From an uncultured Clostridia bacterium (GTDB lineage Bacteria > Bacillota > Clostridia > Oscillospirales > Acutalibacteraceae), in NCBI GenBank assembly GCA_947593615.1, contig CANQDR010000005.1:23696-87695 (forward strand): 64,000 nt of DNA, given 5' to 3'. Shown here in pieces: positions 30,202 to 40,604 of the stretch. Within the stretch, counting starts at the first letter, position 1. The number at the start of each line of letters is the position of its first letter. Under the pieces are notes generated by a model, which ran no database searches, had not been told where the DNA came from, and worked only from the letters and a program-made list of their open reading frames with translations. A program made the translations under genes and the position numbers.

Positions 30202-30746
30202 TGCACAAAATCCTTATGTCTGAATGTACTTACTTTTATTTTACCATAGCGATATTGTCTGTCAAGTACAAAATTTCCGTAATTCGACAAAATTTCTTCA
30301 TCAAGAGGATTTTCCGCAATAATTATCCCCGTATCTTTCATTGCACCTGCGACAAGCTCAAGAGCCTTTTGCAGTGTTCCCGTTCTGTAAGGAGGATCAA
30401 GAAATGCGATGTCAAACTCTTCTGTATTCACAGCAAGAAAGCTCATATAATCCATTGAAAAAACCTTTGCATTAGTTTCAAGTTTAGTAGTTTTTAGATT
30501 TTTTTTGACGGTTTCAATAGATTTTTTGGAATTATCAATAAAGGAAGCAGTCTTTGCACCTCTGCTGAGGGCTTCTATACCCATTTGTCCGGAACCTGAA
30601 AATAAGTCAAGAAAGCTTCTTCCCTCAACCTCAAACTGAATTATGGAAAAAACCGCTTCTTTTATTCTGTCGGTAGTAGGTCTTACATCTTCTCCCTCAA
30701 GGGTTTCAAGACGTCTGCCTCTTGCTGATCCTGTAATAACGCGCAT
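30198..30746 (-). CDS. rsmD: 16S rRNA (guanine966-N2)-methyltransferase
   Basis: MRVITGSARGRRLETLEG, VRPTTDRIKEAVFSI, DIAFLDPPY. Confidence 0.95.
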   Translation of the reverse strand: MRVITGSARGRRLETLEGEDVRPTTDRIKEAVFSIIQFEVEGRSFLDLFSGSGQMGIEALSRGAKTASFIDNSKKSIETVKKNLKTTKLETNAKVFSMDYMSFLAVNTEEFDIAFLDPPYRTGTLQKALELVAGAMKDTGIIIAENPLDEEILSNYGNFVLDRQYRYGKIKVSTFRHKDFVQ

Positions 30747-30810
30747 AATATCTTTCCTTTATATTTGTGATGTAAGTATAACACATTACTGAAAATTTTA
30801 CAACAATATT

Positions 30811-32658
30811 TTATTCTGTTTCGTTGTAAGCTTCATTCTTATGAAAATATCTGTAAACCGAAAGAGCGCAGTCTTTTGTCATCTTCGGTGCATTTTCAAG
30901 CTCCTGCAAGTCGGCGTTGGAAATATTGTCAATCGTTCTGAAATGCTTTAACAGAGCCTTTGCCCGCACCTCTCCTACGCCTTCAATATTCGTCAGCGAA
31001 CTTTTAAATGTGTTTTTGCTTCTTCTGCTGTGGTGGTATCCTATTGCAAAACGGTGTACTTCATCCTGCATTTTGCTCAAAAAAGTAAAAACAGAACGCT
31101 TTGAATTAATGGCAATTTCTCCGCCCTCGCCTGTTACTGCGCGGGTACGGTGCTTGTCATCCTTTACCATACCGAAAAGCGGTACATTTATATTCATTCT
31201 TGCAAATACATCTTTTACCGCCGCAACCTGACCCTTACCTCCGTCAAGAAGAATTAAGTCGGGCAGTTTTCCAAAGCCTTCTTCATTATTTTTCGCTTTG
31301 TAATACTCTTCAAAACGGCGAGTAAGAACTTCTGCCATTGAGGCGTAGTCGTCCTGCCCCTGAAAGCCTTTAATTTTAAATTTTCTGTATGCAGACTTAA
31401 GAGGTTTTCCGTTTTTATAAACAATCATCCCCGCCACATTTTCCGTACCTGCAAGGTTTGAAATATCATAAGATTCAATATATTCCGGCAGCTTTTCAAG
31501 GCCGAGCAATTCCTTTAGCTCTTCCAGAACTCCGTACTCGCGGACAGTAGCTCCCTTTCGCTGTGCAAGTGCTTCCGCTGCATTTGAACGGCACATTGAA
31601 ACAAGCTGTGCCTGCTCTCCTCTTTGCGGAACGGTAACATTAACCTTGCTTCCGCGTTTTTGCGAAAGCCATTTAGCTACATCATCTATTCCGTCAAAGC
31701 TTTTATCTAACGCTATATTCTTAGGAACATCATTTCTGATGGTATAGTAACGCAGAATAAATTCCTCGGTTTCAGATTCCGAATCTCCACTGTCAAAAAT
31801 AAAGCTCTCTCTGTCAAAAAGCCGACCGCCCTCAAACCTAAATATCTGAAAACAGGTTTTTCCGTCATCGCAAAAGCTTGCAATAACATCTTCGTCAAGC
31901 ACTTTATTGGCAACTACCTTTTGCTTGTCACCCATTTTTTTAACTGCATTGATTTTGTCGCGAATTCTTGCAGCGCGCTCAAATTCAAGATTTTCAGCAG
32001 CCTCTTCCATCTGAGCAGTCAGCTGTTTGATTGAATTTGACGAGCCGCCTTTCAAAAAATCAAGAGCCTGTTCAAGATTCTCTTTGTAATCCTTTAATTT
32101 TACTCTGCCCGTGCACGGCGCCATACATTGTTTAATGTGATAATTCAGGCACGGTCTGCCTTTTCTGAAATCCTGAGGAAAGCGCCTGCTGCACGTAGGG
32201 AGCATAAAGATTTTGTTGGCTTCCTCGACTGCACTTTTTACGTAATAGCTGCTTTTATACGGACCTATATATTCAGCGCCGTCATCTTTTTTCTGAAGCA
32301 CATATGATATTTTTGACCAATCGCCGGGACTTATGCGGATATAGCTGTAGCCTTTGTCATCTTTAAGCAAAATATTATATTTAGGAGTATGTTGCTTGAT
32401 AAGACTGCATTCAAGAATTAAAGCCTCAAATTCACTGTCGGTGATAATATATTCAAAATCATCCACATTATCAACCATTCTGCGTACCTTTTCAGCATGA
32501 TTGTTCTGTGAGCCGAAATATTGGCTGACTCTGTTTTTCAAAGCCTTTGCTTTGCCGATGTAGATTATATCGCCGCTTTTGTCATGCATAATATACACTC
32601 CGGGCAGCAAGGGCAGAGCCATAGCCTTTTTTCGCAGTTCGGATATTTTTGAATTCAT
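30811..32658 (-). CDS. uvrC: Excinuclease ABC subunit C
   Basis: LPLLPGVYIMHDKSGDIIYIGKAKALKNRV GIY-YIG; CMAPCTG; PDLILLDGGKGQV. Confidence 0.96.
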   Translation of the reverse strand: MNSKISELRKKAMALPLLPGVYIMHDKSGDIIYIGKAKALKNRVSQYFGSQNNHAEKVRRMVDNVDDFEYIITDSEFEALILECSLIKQHTPKYNILLKDDKGYSYIRISPGDWSKISYVLQKKDDGAEYIGPYKSSYYVKSAVEEANKIFMLPTCSRRFPQDFRKGRPCLNYHIKQCMAPCTGRVKLKDYKENLEQALDFLKGGSSNSIKQLTAQMEEAAENLEFERAARIRDKINAVKKMGDKQKVVANKVLDEDVIASFCDDGKTCFQIFRFEGGRLFDRESFIFDSGDSESETEEFILRYYTIRNDVPKNIALDKSFDGIDDVAKWLSQKRGSKVNVTVPQRGEQAQLVSMCRSNAAEALAQRKGATVREYGVLEELKELLGLEKLPEYIESYDISNLAGTENVAGMIVYKNGKPLKSAYRKFKIKGFQGQDDYASMAEVLTRRFEEYYKAKNNEEGFGKLPDLILLDGGKGQVAAVKDVFARMNINVPLFGMVKDDKHRTRAVTGEGGEIAINSKRSVFTFLSKMQDEVHRFAIGYHHSRRSKNTFKSSLTNIEGVGEVRAKALLKHFRTIDNISNADLQELENAPKMTKDCALSVYRYFHKNEAYNETE

Positions 32659-32726
32659 ACTTCACCTCCAAAATAAAAAGGGCGGAAACAATCCGCCCAA
32701 AATTATATTTAACCGTTAATCGCCGA

Positions 32727-32990
32727 TTATTCGGCAAAACCTGATTCTACGAGAGCAACAAGGCCTTCAACTGCATCAGTTTCATCAGAACCGTCTGCAA
32801 TGATTTTGATTGTTGTGCCGCCGATAATTCCAAGTGACAATACGCCAAGCAAACTTTTTGCATTAACACGGCGCTCCTCTTTTTCCACCCAGATAGTTGA
32901 CTTGAACTCATTGGCTTTCTGAATAAAGAAAGTAGCCGGACGAGCGTGTAAACCTGCTTTGTTTTGTACTAAAACTTCCTTAACATACAT
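32727..32990 (-). CDS. HPr family phosphocarrier protein
   Basis: MYVKEVLVQNKAGLHARPATFFIQKANEF; start moved from the ORF-track start to the ATG behind agaggg. Confidence 0.93.
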   Translation of the reverse strand: MYVKEVLVQNKAGLHARPATFFIQKANEFKSTIWVEKEERRVNAKSLLGVLSLGIIGGTTIKIIADGSDETDAVEGLVALVESGFAE

Positions 32991-33309
32991 TTTGAAAACC
33001 CTCTCTGCTTTAAAATAAACATATAAAGCCTGTTTATGGCTCAATTTATTAATTATTATAATCTTTTTTTTTATTAAGGTCAATACAGTAAAATATTTTC
33101 GTATTAATATTCACTTGCGGTCAAAATTTCAAATTGATTATTGTGCAATTTTACAAAACAAAAAATTCCAGCTTAATCTACCTGCCAAATACTTGGCATT
33201 TTTCCCCGATTTTTCCTTGCAATATGACCAAAACACTCAACATAAATTATTCCATATAATTATAAAATTATTTTATTATTACTGAATTTTTCCGCATATT
33301 AATAATGTG

Positions 33310-33996
33310 TTATTTTTCTTTTTTAAGAAGCTCCGGACGTTTCTGAGCTGTTACCTCAAGGCTTTTTTCTCTCCGCCATTTTTCAATGTTTGCGTGATGA
33401 CCGCTCAGAAGAATCTCGGGAACATCCAATCCTCTCCAGCTTGACGGCTTTGTATATTGAGGATATTCAAGCAATCCGTTAAAATGGCTTTCCTCGGTAA
33501 AACATTCATTGTTTGAAAGCACTCCCGGCACCATTCTTGAAAGCGCGTCGGCAAACACCATTGCAGGAAGCTCGCCTCCTGTAAGTACATAGTCCCCAAT
33601 TGAGATTTCTTCGTCGATAAACGTATCAATAACCCTCTGGTCAACTCCCTCATAATGACCGCAAAGAATACATATATTTTCAATCTGCGCAAGCTCCCTG
33701 AGTCTGTTTTGACTAAGAGTTTTCCCCTGAGGCGACATATACACAAAATACGGTTTTGTATTCGTCTGTCTGCATATATCCTCAAAACAGAGCGCAATAG
33801 GCTCTGCCTTCATCAACATTCCCATTCCTCCGCCGTATGGAGTGTCGTCAACACGGCGATGCTTGTCAAAAGCATAGTCGCGAAGCTGATGGCACACAAT
33901 TTCAATTGCGCCGCTTTTTTGCGCCCTGCCTATTATGCTTTCGCTCATAACCGTGTCAAACATTTCCGGAAATAATGTTATTATGTCAATTCTCAT
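33310..33996 (-). CDS. trmD: tRNA (guanine37-N1)-methyltransferase
   Basis: MRIDIITLFPEMFDTVM, YGGGMGMLMKAEPI, CGHYEGVDQRV, GDYVLTGGELPAM. Confidence 0.96.
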   Translation of the reverse strand: MRIDIITLFPEMFDTVMSESIIGRAQKSGAIEIVCHQLRDYAFDKHRRVDDTPYGGGMGMLMKAEPIALCFEDICRQTNTKPYFVYMSPQGKTLSQNRLRELAQIENICILCGHYEGVDQRVIDTFIDEEISIGDYVLTGGELPAMVFADALSRMVPGVLSNNECFTEESHFNGLLEYPQYTKPSSWRGLDVPEILLSGHHANIEKWRREKSLEVTAQKRPELLKKEK

Positions 33997-34501
33997 CGTC
34001 AAAAATTCCTTTCATAGGGCGAATTAACACAAATCCTCCGTCAACGTCGGTTTTAACTATTACCTCATCAATAACGGGCGCAAGATACTTTTTATTACTT
34101 GAGTCCGTAATTTCGTAAACATCATTCGCTCCCGTTCTCAGAACATCGGAAATTTTTCCGTAAACGGTTCCGTTATCGGCGTCCTTTACTTCAAGTCCGA
34201 TTAAATCCTGAATGAAGTTTACTCCCTCGCCGAGAGTTATATCGTCACGATTTATATATACAATTTTTCCTCTGAGTTTTTGCGCTTCCTCAATTGTATC
34301 AATCCCCTTGATTTTAGCAAGGGTAATATTCTTGTGCGGACGTGATTTTACTTCTATAGAGGTTTGTCCGTTTTGGTCAAGATAAAGCTTTTTAAAGGCA
34401 CACAAAAATTCGGGAGAATCACACCACGGGTCAATTCTTACCTCGCCCTTTATTCCGTGCGTGCCTACGATTTTTCCCGAATCAAGAAATTGTTTTTTCA
34501 T
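33986..34501 (-). CDS. rimM: Ribosome maturation factor RimM
   Basis: GKIVGTHGIKGEVRIDPWCD; adjacent to trmD. Confidence 0.93.
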   Translation of the reverse strand: MKKQFLDSGKIVGTHGIKGEVRIDPWCDSPEFLCAFKKLYLDQNGQTSIEVKSRPHKNITLAKIKGIDTIEEAQKLRGKIVYINRDDITLGEGVNFIQDLIGLEVKDADNGTVYGKISDVLRTGANDVYEITDSSNKKYLAPVIDEVIVKTDVDGGFVLIRPMKGIFDDEN

Positions 34502-34611
34502 ATATTTCACCTCGAATTTACAATACGGATAAATTATTGACGGTTGTCAGAAATTAAAAAACTGTTTGTTTTTTAATAATCACGGTTAAATCCTGCCAAT
34601 GTAAAATCATA

Positions 34612-35457
34612 TCACATTATTATGTCAATATCAAAATACCGCTCTTGAAAATTTATTAACTCAGCAATTTGTTGCTTTGAAAAACTCATATCTTCAGGTA
34701 CAACCACCCATTTGTCCTCAACATCATTTTTTCTGTGTACTACAGCTATTATTTTTCCAGTAAATTTCTTAATAGGAACTGACACACCAAGTATATAAGC
34801 ATCCTGATCTTTTCCGTCAGGTGCAATAATCCCGCTGACAAAACCGTAATTTACGGGATAGTAAATATCCTTATGTTTTGGATGAAATGAACCCAACTGT
34901 CTGTCAACAGTTACGTTAACAATACAGCCGAGAATACTCGATTTTTCATAAAACGGTTGTTCAGCCTTTGAAATGATATACGGCAAAGCTCTTTTGCGAT
35001 GCAGACGAACATAGTCTGACGAATTAACAAACTCAACCACTTTATCTTTTGGTATCCACTTATATGAAATTGTTTCATTCTTCTGTAATTTAATATCTGT
35101 TTTTAAGCAGTCAACTTTGCAGAAATAGCCAAAATAAATACTCTGTGAGTTAATATAACAAATATCAAATATTTGCTGTAAATATGAGCAGACAATACCT
35201 GTTTCTTCAAAAAGTTCACGTTTTGCACACTCAATTACCGTTTCACCTTTTAGGACACTTCCGCCGGCTGTTATTTCATATTTTCCGGGATAATTCTGTT
35301 TTGAAAAGTCACGCTGTACCGCAAGAAAGTCACCGTCTTTGTGCTGAACAATTACTTCGGATACAAGATGGAACAGTCCATCGGGAATTTTCTCTCCCCG
35401 AACCAAATCGATACCGACCTTTTCATAACACTCATTATATGCATCCCAAATTTCCAT
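34612..35457 (-). CDS. NUDIX hydrolase fused to a C-terminal inorganic-pyrophosphatase-like domain
   Basis: Nudix box GGSVLKGETVIECAKRELFEETGI; C-term VTVDRQLGSFHPKHKDIYYPVNYGFVSGIIAPDGKDQDAYILGV. Confidence 0.85.
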   Translation of the reverse strand: MEIWDAYNECYEKVGIDLVRGEKIPDGLFHLVSEVIVQHKDGDFLAVQRDFSKQNYPGKYEITAGGSVLKGETVIECAKRELFEETGIVCSYLQQIFDICYINSQSIYFGYFCKVDCLKTDIKLQKNETISYKWIPKDKVVEFVNSSDYVRLHRKRALPYIISKAEQPFYEKSSILGCIVNVTVDRQLGSFHPKHKDIYYPVNYGFVSGIIAPDGKDQDAYILGVSVPIKKFTGKIIAVVHRKNDVEDKWVVVPEDMSFSKQQIAELINFQERYFDIDIIM

Positions 35458-35481
35458 TAAATCCTCCAGACTGTTAAATAT

Positions 35482-36093
35482 TTACATATTTTTTGAAAAA
35501 ACACATCCGCAGTAATTTTGTCTGTACAGATTATATTCCCTCGATAAAATTATGGAGCGTTTATATCCCTCGCGCTTTTTAAAATCGCTGTAAAGCCAGT
35601 TGACGCCGTATTTTTCGCCGTATTGTGCGCCAATCTGATTAAGCATATCAGCATTTTTCAGCGGACTTATCGTCAGCGTGGTTGTAAAATAATCTGCATT
35701 TATTTCTTTTGTTTTCTTTGCGGAGGCCTCTAATCTGAGTTTAAAACACTCATAACACCTTTTTCCTCCCTCAGGTTCATTTTCAAGTCCCTTTACAGCG
35801 TTGAAAAATTCCTTTGGGTTATATTCGCTCTCTGCAATTTTTACGGGATTTTTAAAATTCATCAGTGAAATCAGCCGTTTTTCTTCACTGTACCTATAGT
35901 CATATTCTTCTTTTAAGGAAATATTAGGGTTAAAATAAAACACGGTGATATTAAAATATTCAGACAGATATTCAAGGCAGTAGCTTGAACAAGGAGCACA
36001 GCAAACGTGAAGTAAAAGTGACGGAGTTCTGTTATCCTCAATGTTTTTTCTTATAATTTTGTCGAGTTCTTTTTGATAATTAATCTTATTCAT
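35482..36093 (-). CDS. queH: Epoxyqueuosine reductase QueH
   Basis: LLLHVCCAPCSSYCLEYL, FYFNPNI, GGKRCYECFKLRLE; start assigned to MNKINYQ. Confidence 0.9.
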   Translation of the reverse strand: MNKINYQKELDKIIRKNIEDNRTPSLLLHVCCAPCSSYCLEYLSEYFNITVFYFNPNISLKEEYDYRYSEEKRLISLMNFKNPVKIAESEYNPKEFFNAVKGLENEPEGGKRCYECFKLRLEASAKKTKEINADYFTTTLTISPLKNADMLNQIGAQYGEKYGVNWLYSDFKKREGYKRSIILSREYNLYRQNYCGCVFSKNM

Positions 36094-36748
36094 AATAACC
36101 ACAAATATATTTATAAAGCTCTTCTGCAGTTTCGGCAACAAACGGTGCGCCTGCATTAATCAGTTCTTCTCTGCCGCGGAATCCCCATCCTACTCCTGCC
36201 ATTTTTACACCTGCGTTTTCGGCTGTAAAAACATCAACGTCGCTGTCACCGATATAAATACAATCGTCTTTTGAAATATTATGCTTTTTAAGCATTGCAA
36301 GCAGTGCTTCACCATCGGGTTTACGCTTAAACTGAGGTTTTTGTCCCCATGCTTCTGCAAATTTATGTTCAGGATAAATTTTTTTCAATATTCTTGCGAC
36401 AAATTCATCGGGTTTGTTCGATAGTACGGCTGTCATAATACCTTGATTTTCAAGTTTTTGTAGAAGCTGAGAACATCCTTTGTACGGCGTTGTATTGTCA
36501 TTGCAATGCAGATAATACTCTTTGTCAAAGGTATCTCTGACTACTGAGCGAAGCTTTTCGTCCTCTGCAAAACTCCCCATTGCCTTTTTTATAAGAACAT
36601 CTCTGCCATTGCCGACATAGTGATTGTAGTTTTCAATCGGTTTTTCTTTAAGTCCTGCCTTTACAAGTCCCTTATTCACGCTCTGCGCTAAATCCGTGAG
36701 AGAATCTGCAAGAGTACCGTCTAAATCGAATATCGCCATTTTTATCAT
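36086..36748 (-). CDS. HAD-family hydrolase (phosphoglycolate phosphatase-like)
   Basis: AIFDLDGTLADSL, AVLSNKP, CIYIGDSDVDVFTAENAG. Confidence 0.9.
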   Translation of the reverse strand: MIKMAIFDLDGTLADSLTDLAQSVNKGLVKAGLKEKPIENYNHYVGNGRDVLIKKAMGSFAEDEKLRSVVRDTFDKEYYLHCNDNTTPYKGCSQLLQKLENQGIMTAVLSNKPDEFVARILKKIYPEHKFAEAWGQKPQFKRKPDGEALLAMLKKHNISKDDCIYIGDSDVDVFTAENAGVKMAGVGWGFRGREELINAGAPFVAETAEELYKYICGYYE

Positions 36749-36756
36749 AATTAATT

Positions 36757-37356
36757 TCAGTTAAGTCCTTTCTCCTGCTCAAAAATAATTGCTCTGCACG
36801 GAGCAGCTTCAAGCCCTCCGAGCTTTACCGGAAATGCACATAAATCATACTCACCGTCCTCAATATCAGACAGATTGAGGTTTTCAAGAACTGCTATTCC
36901 TGCTCTTGCAAGTTCAATGTGGGTTGCTTCTTCATCAAATGACGGAGCAATTGATTCTGCATCTGTTCCCACAAGCACTACGCGGCTTGACGCAAGGACT
37001 ATTGCCGCAGAATGTGATATGAACGTATTGCCTTCACCGTGAAACAAAATTCGTCTTTTGCAGTATGGCAGCAGACGTTCCATATCCTCTCCCGTAAGTA
37101 TTCCTTCAACAGAAATAACCGTACATTTTCCGTAAAATGTATTTAGGCGTATTTTGTCTATTGAATTTCCGTCAGGACAAAAATGCAGAGGTGCGTCTAT
37201 GTGAGTTCCTGCATGTGCTGTCATTGAAATTACGGATAGATTATATTCATCACCGTCGTCAATGTTTTTTATACGTTCAGCTTTAGTCTGCGGATCACCG
37301 TCATAGACAGGCGTATTTATAGTATCTTTTGAAATATCATGAATAATCATTTTCAC
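36757..37356 (-). CDS. Cyclase family protein (kynurenine formamidase-like)
   Basis: MTAHAGTHIDAPLHFCPDG motif. Confidence 0.88.
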   Translation of the reverse strand: MKMIIHDISKDTINTPVYDGDPQTKAERIKNIDDGDEYNLSVISMTAHAGTHIDAPLHFCPDGNSIDKIRLNTFYGKCTVISVEGILTGEDMERLLPYCKRRILFHGEGNTFISHSAAIVLASSRVVLVGTDAESIAPSFDEEATHIELARAGIAVLENLNLSDIEDGEYDLCAFPVKLGGLEAAPCRAIIFEQEKGLN

Positions 37357-37518
37357 ACCGCCTTCTTTTGCATATGTATTATTTTATCACAAATAATCCC
37401 TGCTTGTACAGAGGTAAAGTCGAAATTTCTGCCTTTTTGCAAAACAAAAAGCCCCACAAATGTGGGGCTTACATAATTTAAATTAAACAATCTGACTTAA
37501 GCAATCTGACTGAAGTTA

Positions 37519-38652
37519 TCATGCAGCTATATCAGAAGGCTGACCAACAACACCAATGTTTTTGTAATCAACTTCTGCAAGATATTTCTGAACCATTGTA
37601 ACATCGAGAATAGAAACTCTACCGTCCTGGTTTACATCAGCAAGAGTTGTCTCAACTTCATCAAGAGCTACCATTTCAAGACCTGCTTTTTGAATTAAAG
37701 TAGCGTCCATTACAGTAACGCTGCCATCTTTATCAACATCACCATAAGCTAAAAATGCTGTTGTTGTAGGTTCTGGTTCTGTTGTTGTAGGCTCGGGTTC
37801 TGTTGTTGTAGGCTCGGGCTCTGTTGTTGTGGGTTCTGGTTCTGTTGTGGGTTCTGTTGTTGCATTAGGATCAACGCCGAGCAATTCTGCAATAACCTCA
37901 AGAGATGCTGTTTCAGGATTTCCTGCCTCAAGCTCTTCTGCATAATCAGTAGCATACTGATTGTAAACGTCCATTGGGTCAACGCCAAGCTGTGCACAGT
38001 CTGCCTGAACAATTTCAGGTGAGAGAATTCTATTGTTCTCATTTACATAGTTCTTTATAGCCCAAGAACGAAGGAACTGAGATACTATCTGCGCTTTTGG
38101 CTGATATACAGGGAAACACTTACCAACGATTTTACCTGTAGATGTAAGAGCTGCCTTTGCACCGTACTTGTCGGAATTGTTCTTCCAAGTAGCTTCAAAG
38201 TCCATCTTATTTGAGTCCTCAGTATTTTCAATCATTTCTCCTGTAACATAAACTGTGTCGCCAAGGCAAGCTTTACCAAGTGTTACGTTACCTGTCTGAT
38301 GCTCAACACCTGCAGTGTCTTTTGTATAGAAAAGAACTGCGTAATCAGCACCATCTTCAATAGTACCAACTTTAGTGGTATCAAAGTAGTACAAACCTGT
38401 AGCAGAATCTTGTTTGCACCTTTCGTCTTTTGAACCCCAGGATGCTGTATTCAAAGCAGAGCCGCCATATACGTTATAAATATGGCAGGAAACTGTTTTT
38501 GTTGTACCCCAGCTTTCAAGAGTAGGTACTTCAAAATAAATTTTTGTTTCTTCGTCAGCTGCTGATGCAGAGAAAAGCGAAAGACCTGCGAAACAGGACA
38601 TTGCAAGAACAGCTGCAAGAACAATACTGATAATTTTTGATGATTTTTTCAT
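37519..38652 (-). CDS. Secreted dockerin type I protein with TTTEPEP linker
   Basis: Signal peptide; YGDVDKDGSVTVMDATLIQKAGLE / ADVNQDGRVSILDVTMVQKYL dockerin repeats. Confidence 0.88.
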   Translation of the reverse strand: MKKSSKIISIVLAAVLAMSCFAGLSLFSASAADEETKIYFEVPTLESWGTTKTVSCHIYNVYGGSALNTASWGSKDERCKQDSATGLYYFDTTKVGTIEDGADYAVLFYTKDTAGVEHQTGNVTLGKACLGDTVYVTGEMIENTEDSNKMDFEATWKNNSDKYGAKAALTSTGKIVGKCFPVYQPKAQIVSQFLRSWAIKNYVNENNRILSPEIVQADCAQLGVDPMDVYNQYATDYAEELEAGNPETASLEVIAELLGVDPNATTEPTTEPEPTTTEPEPTTTEPEPTTTEPEPTTTAFLAYGDVDKDGSVTVMDATLIQKAGLEMVALDEVETTLADVNQDGRVSILDVTMVQKYLAEVDYKNIGVVGQPSDIAA

Positions 38653-38792
38653 CGTTAATTCCTCCTTTTTGATTACTCAGAGTTTGAGTAATTACATTAT
38701 ATATTAAATTTTCTTATTTTACAAGCCTTTTTTAGAAATTATGTAATATTTTTTTAACTTTTTTATTCTTAAATATCTATTGTTTTACTCAC

Positions 38793-38821
38793 TTGACATA
38801 ATCTGAAAATAATTGTATTAT
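38793..38821 (+). promoter_or_regulatory. Sigma-A-type promoter for glyS
   Basis: TTGACA - 17 nt - TATTAT upstream of ATG 38860. Confidence 0.65.
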
Positions 38822-38859
38822 TTTTATTGTATATATTTACCGAGAAGTGAGGTCAACTT

Positions 38860-40236
38860 ATGGAAAACACTAAAAAAACAATGGATAAAATTGTTGCATT
38901 GTGCAAAAACAGAGGTTTTGTTTATCCTGGTTCTGAAATATACGGAGGACTTGCAAATACATGGGATTACGGTCCTTTGGGAATGGCTCTTAAAAACAAC
39001 ATCAAACAGGCTTGGCTTAAAAAGTTTGTTCAGGAAAACAAATATAACGTAGGTCTTGACTCTGCTATTCTTATGAATCCGCAGACATGGGTTGCTTCGG
39101 GACATTTGGGAGGTTTCTCCGACCCCCTTATGGACTGCAAGGAATGTAAAACACGCCACCGTGCCGACAATCTTATTGAGGATTTTGACGGCACAAATGT
39201 TGCAGGCTGGACAAATTCACAGATGATGGATTATATTAAGGAAAAAGAAATCCCATGTCCAAACTGCGGCAAGCATAACTTTACCGATATACGCCAGTTT
39301 AACCTTATGTTCAAGACATTTCAGGGCGTTACGGAGGACAGCAAAAATGAGATTTATCTGCGCCCGGAAACTGCGCAGGGTATTTTTGTTAACTTTTCAA
39401 ATATTCAAAGAACAAGCCGCAAGAAAATTCCGTTCGGCGTTGCTCAGGTGGGCAAGTCGTTCCGCAATGAGATTACTCCGGGTAACTTTATCTTCCGTGT
39501 ACGCGAGTTTGAACAAATGGAACTTGAATTCTTCTGCAAGCCGGGAACTGACCTTGAATGGTTTGAATATTGGAGAGGCTTCTGCCGTGACTTCCTGTAT
39601 TCTCTCAACATAAAAGAGGAAAACCTCAGACTGCGCGACCACTCTGCCGAAGAGCTTTGTTTCTATTCAAAGGCAACTACAGACTTTGAGTACCTCTTCC
39701 CGTTTGGCTGGGGCGAGCTTTGGGGTGTTGCAGACAGAACAGACTACGACCTTACTCAGCACAGCAACACAAGCGGCAAGCCGCTCGAATATTTTGACCA
39801 AAACACAAACGAAAAATATATCCCATATGTTATTGAACCGTCTCTCGGCGTTGAGCGTCTTTTCCTTGCACTTGTTACAGAGGCTTATGACGAAGAAACA
39901 ATTGACGAAAAAGACACAAGAGTTGTTCTTCACTTTCATCCCACTCTTGCTCCGTTTAAGGCTGCCGTTCTTCCGCTTTCAAAGAAGCTCAACGAAAAAG
40001 CAGAAGAAGTTTACGATATGCTTTCAAAGGACTTTATGGTTGATTATGATGATGCAGGTTCAATCGGAAAGCGTTACAGACGTCAGGACGAAATTGGTAC
40101 TCCGTTATGCGTTACATACGATTTTGATTCAATTGAGGACGGCTGCGTGACCGTACGCGACCGCGACACAATGCAGCAGGAACGAGTTGCAATTGAAAAA
40201 CTCAGCGAATATATCTCGGAGAAAATTAAATTCTGA
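38860..40236 (+). CDS. glyS: Glycyl-tRNA synthetase
   Basis: [50 protein letters not shown]. Confidence 0.97.
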   Translation: MENTKKTMDKIVALCKNRGFVYPGSEIYGGLANTWDYGPLGMALKNNIKQAWLKKFVQENKYNVGLDSAILMNPQTWVASGHLGGFSDPLMDCKECKTRHRADNLIEDFDGTNVAGWTNSQMMDYIKEKEIPCPNCGKHNFTDIRQFNLMFKTFQGVTEDSKNEIYLRPETAQGIFVNFSNIQRTSRKKIPFGVAQVGKSFRNEITPGNFIFRVREFEQMELEFFCKPGTDLEWFEYWRGFCRDFLYSLNIKEENLRLRDHSAEELCFYSKATTDFEYLFPFGWGELWGVADRTDYDLTQHSNTSGKPLEYFDQNTNEKYIPYVIEPSLGVERLFLALVTEAYDEETIDEKDTRVVLHFHPTLAPFKAAVLPLSKKLNEKAEEVYDMLSKDFMVDYDDAGSIGKRYRRQDEIGTPLCVTYDFDSIEDGCVTVRDRDTMQQERVAIEKLSEYISEKIKF

Positions 40237-40295
40237 TTTAGGAAATATCAGTAAACACAAATAAAAAATCAAATTAAAGATAAATAAGATAAATA

Positions 40296-40332
40296 AAAAC
40301 GCTAAGTGAAGTTAAAAATCACTTAGCGTTTT
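40296..40332 (+). terminator. glyS terminator
   Basis: aaaacgctaagtga...tcacttagcgtttt. Confidence 0.8.
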
Positions 40333-40418
40333 CTTTGTTTTTCGACATCAAAAGAACTACACCTGAATATAATGTAATAAAAACAACTGCTCTTATAAGC
40401 AGTTACTACAGAATTTAT

Positions 40419-40445
40419 TTTCGTGAAATTTATAATTTCACGAAA
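40419..40445. repeat. Inverted repeat tttcgtgaaatt-tat-aatttcacgaaa (left partner of 41812)
   Basis: Perfect 12-bp arms. Confidence 0.85.
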
Positions 40446-40604
40446 TGTTATTTAGATTATTCGTGTAAATATATTACACTATTTGACATTAAAAGTCAAT
40501 AATTTATTAAAAATTCATTTGTACTTATTTTAAATTCCAAAAATTAACCTATATTACGCAAATTTAATATAGAAATTTGGGGTCAAATAAGTGGTCAAAA
40601 AGAG

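Noticed and set aside
37753-37860. Short repeats resembling a CRISPR or microsatellite locus
   Set aside because: They encode the TTTEPEP linker of the dockerin protein
38653-38859. Possible T-box leader upstream of glyS
   Set aside because: Promoter lies only ~40 bp before the start codon, leaving no room for a T-box
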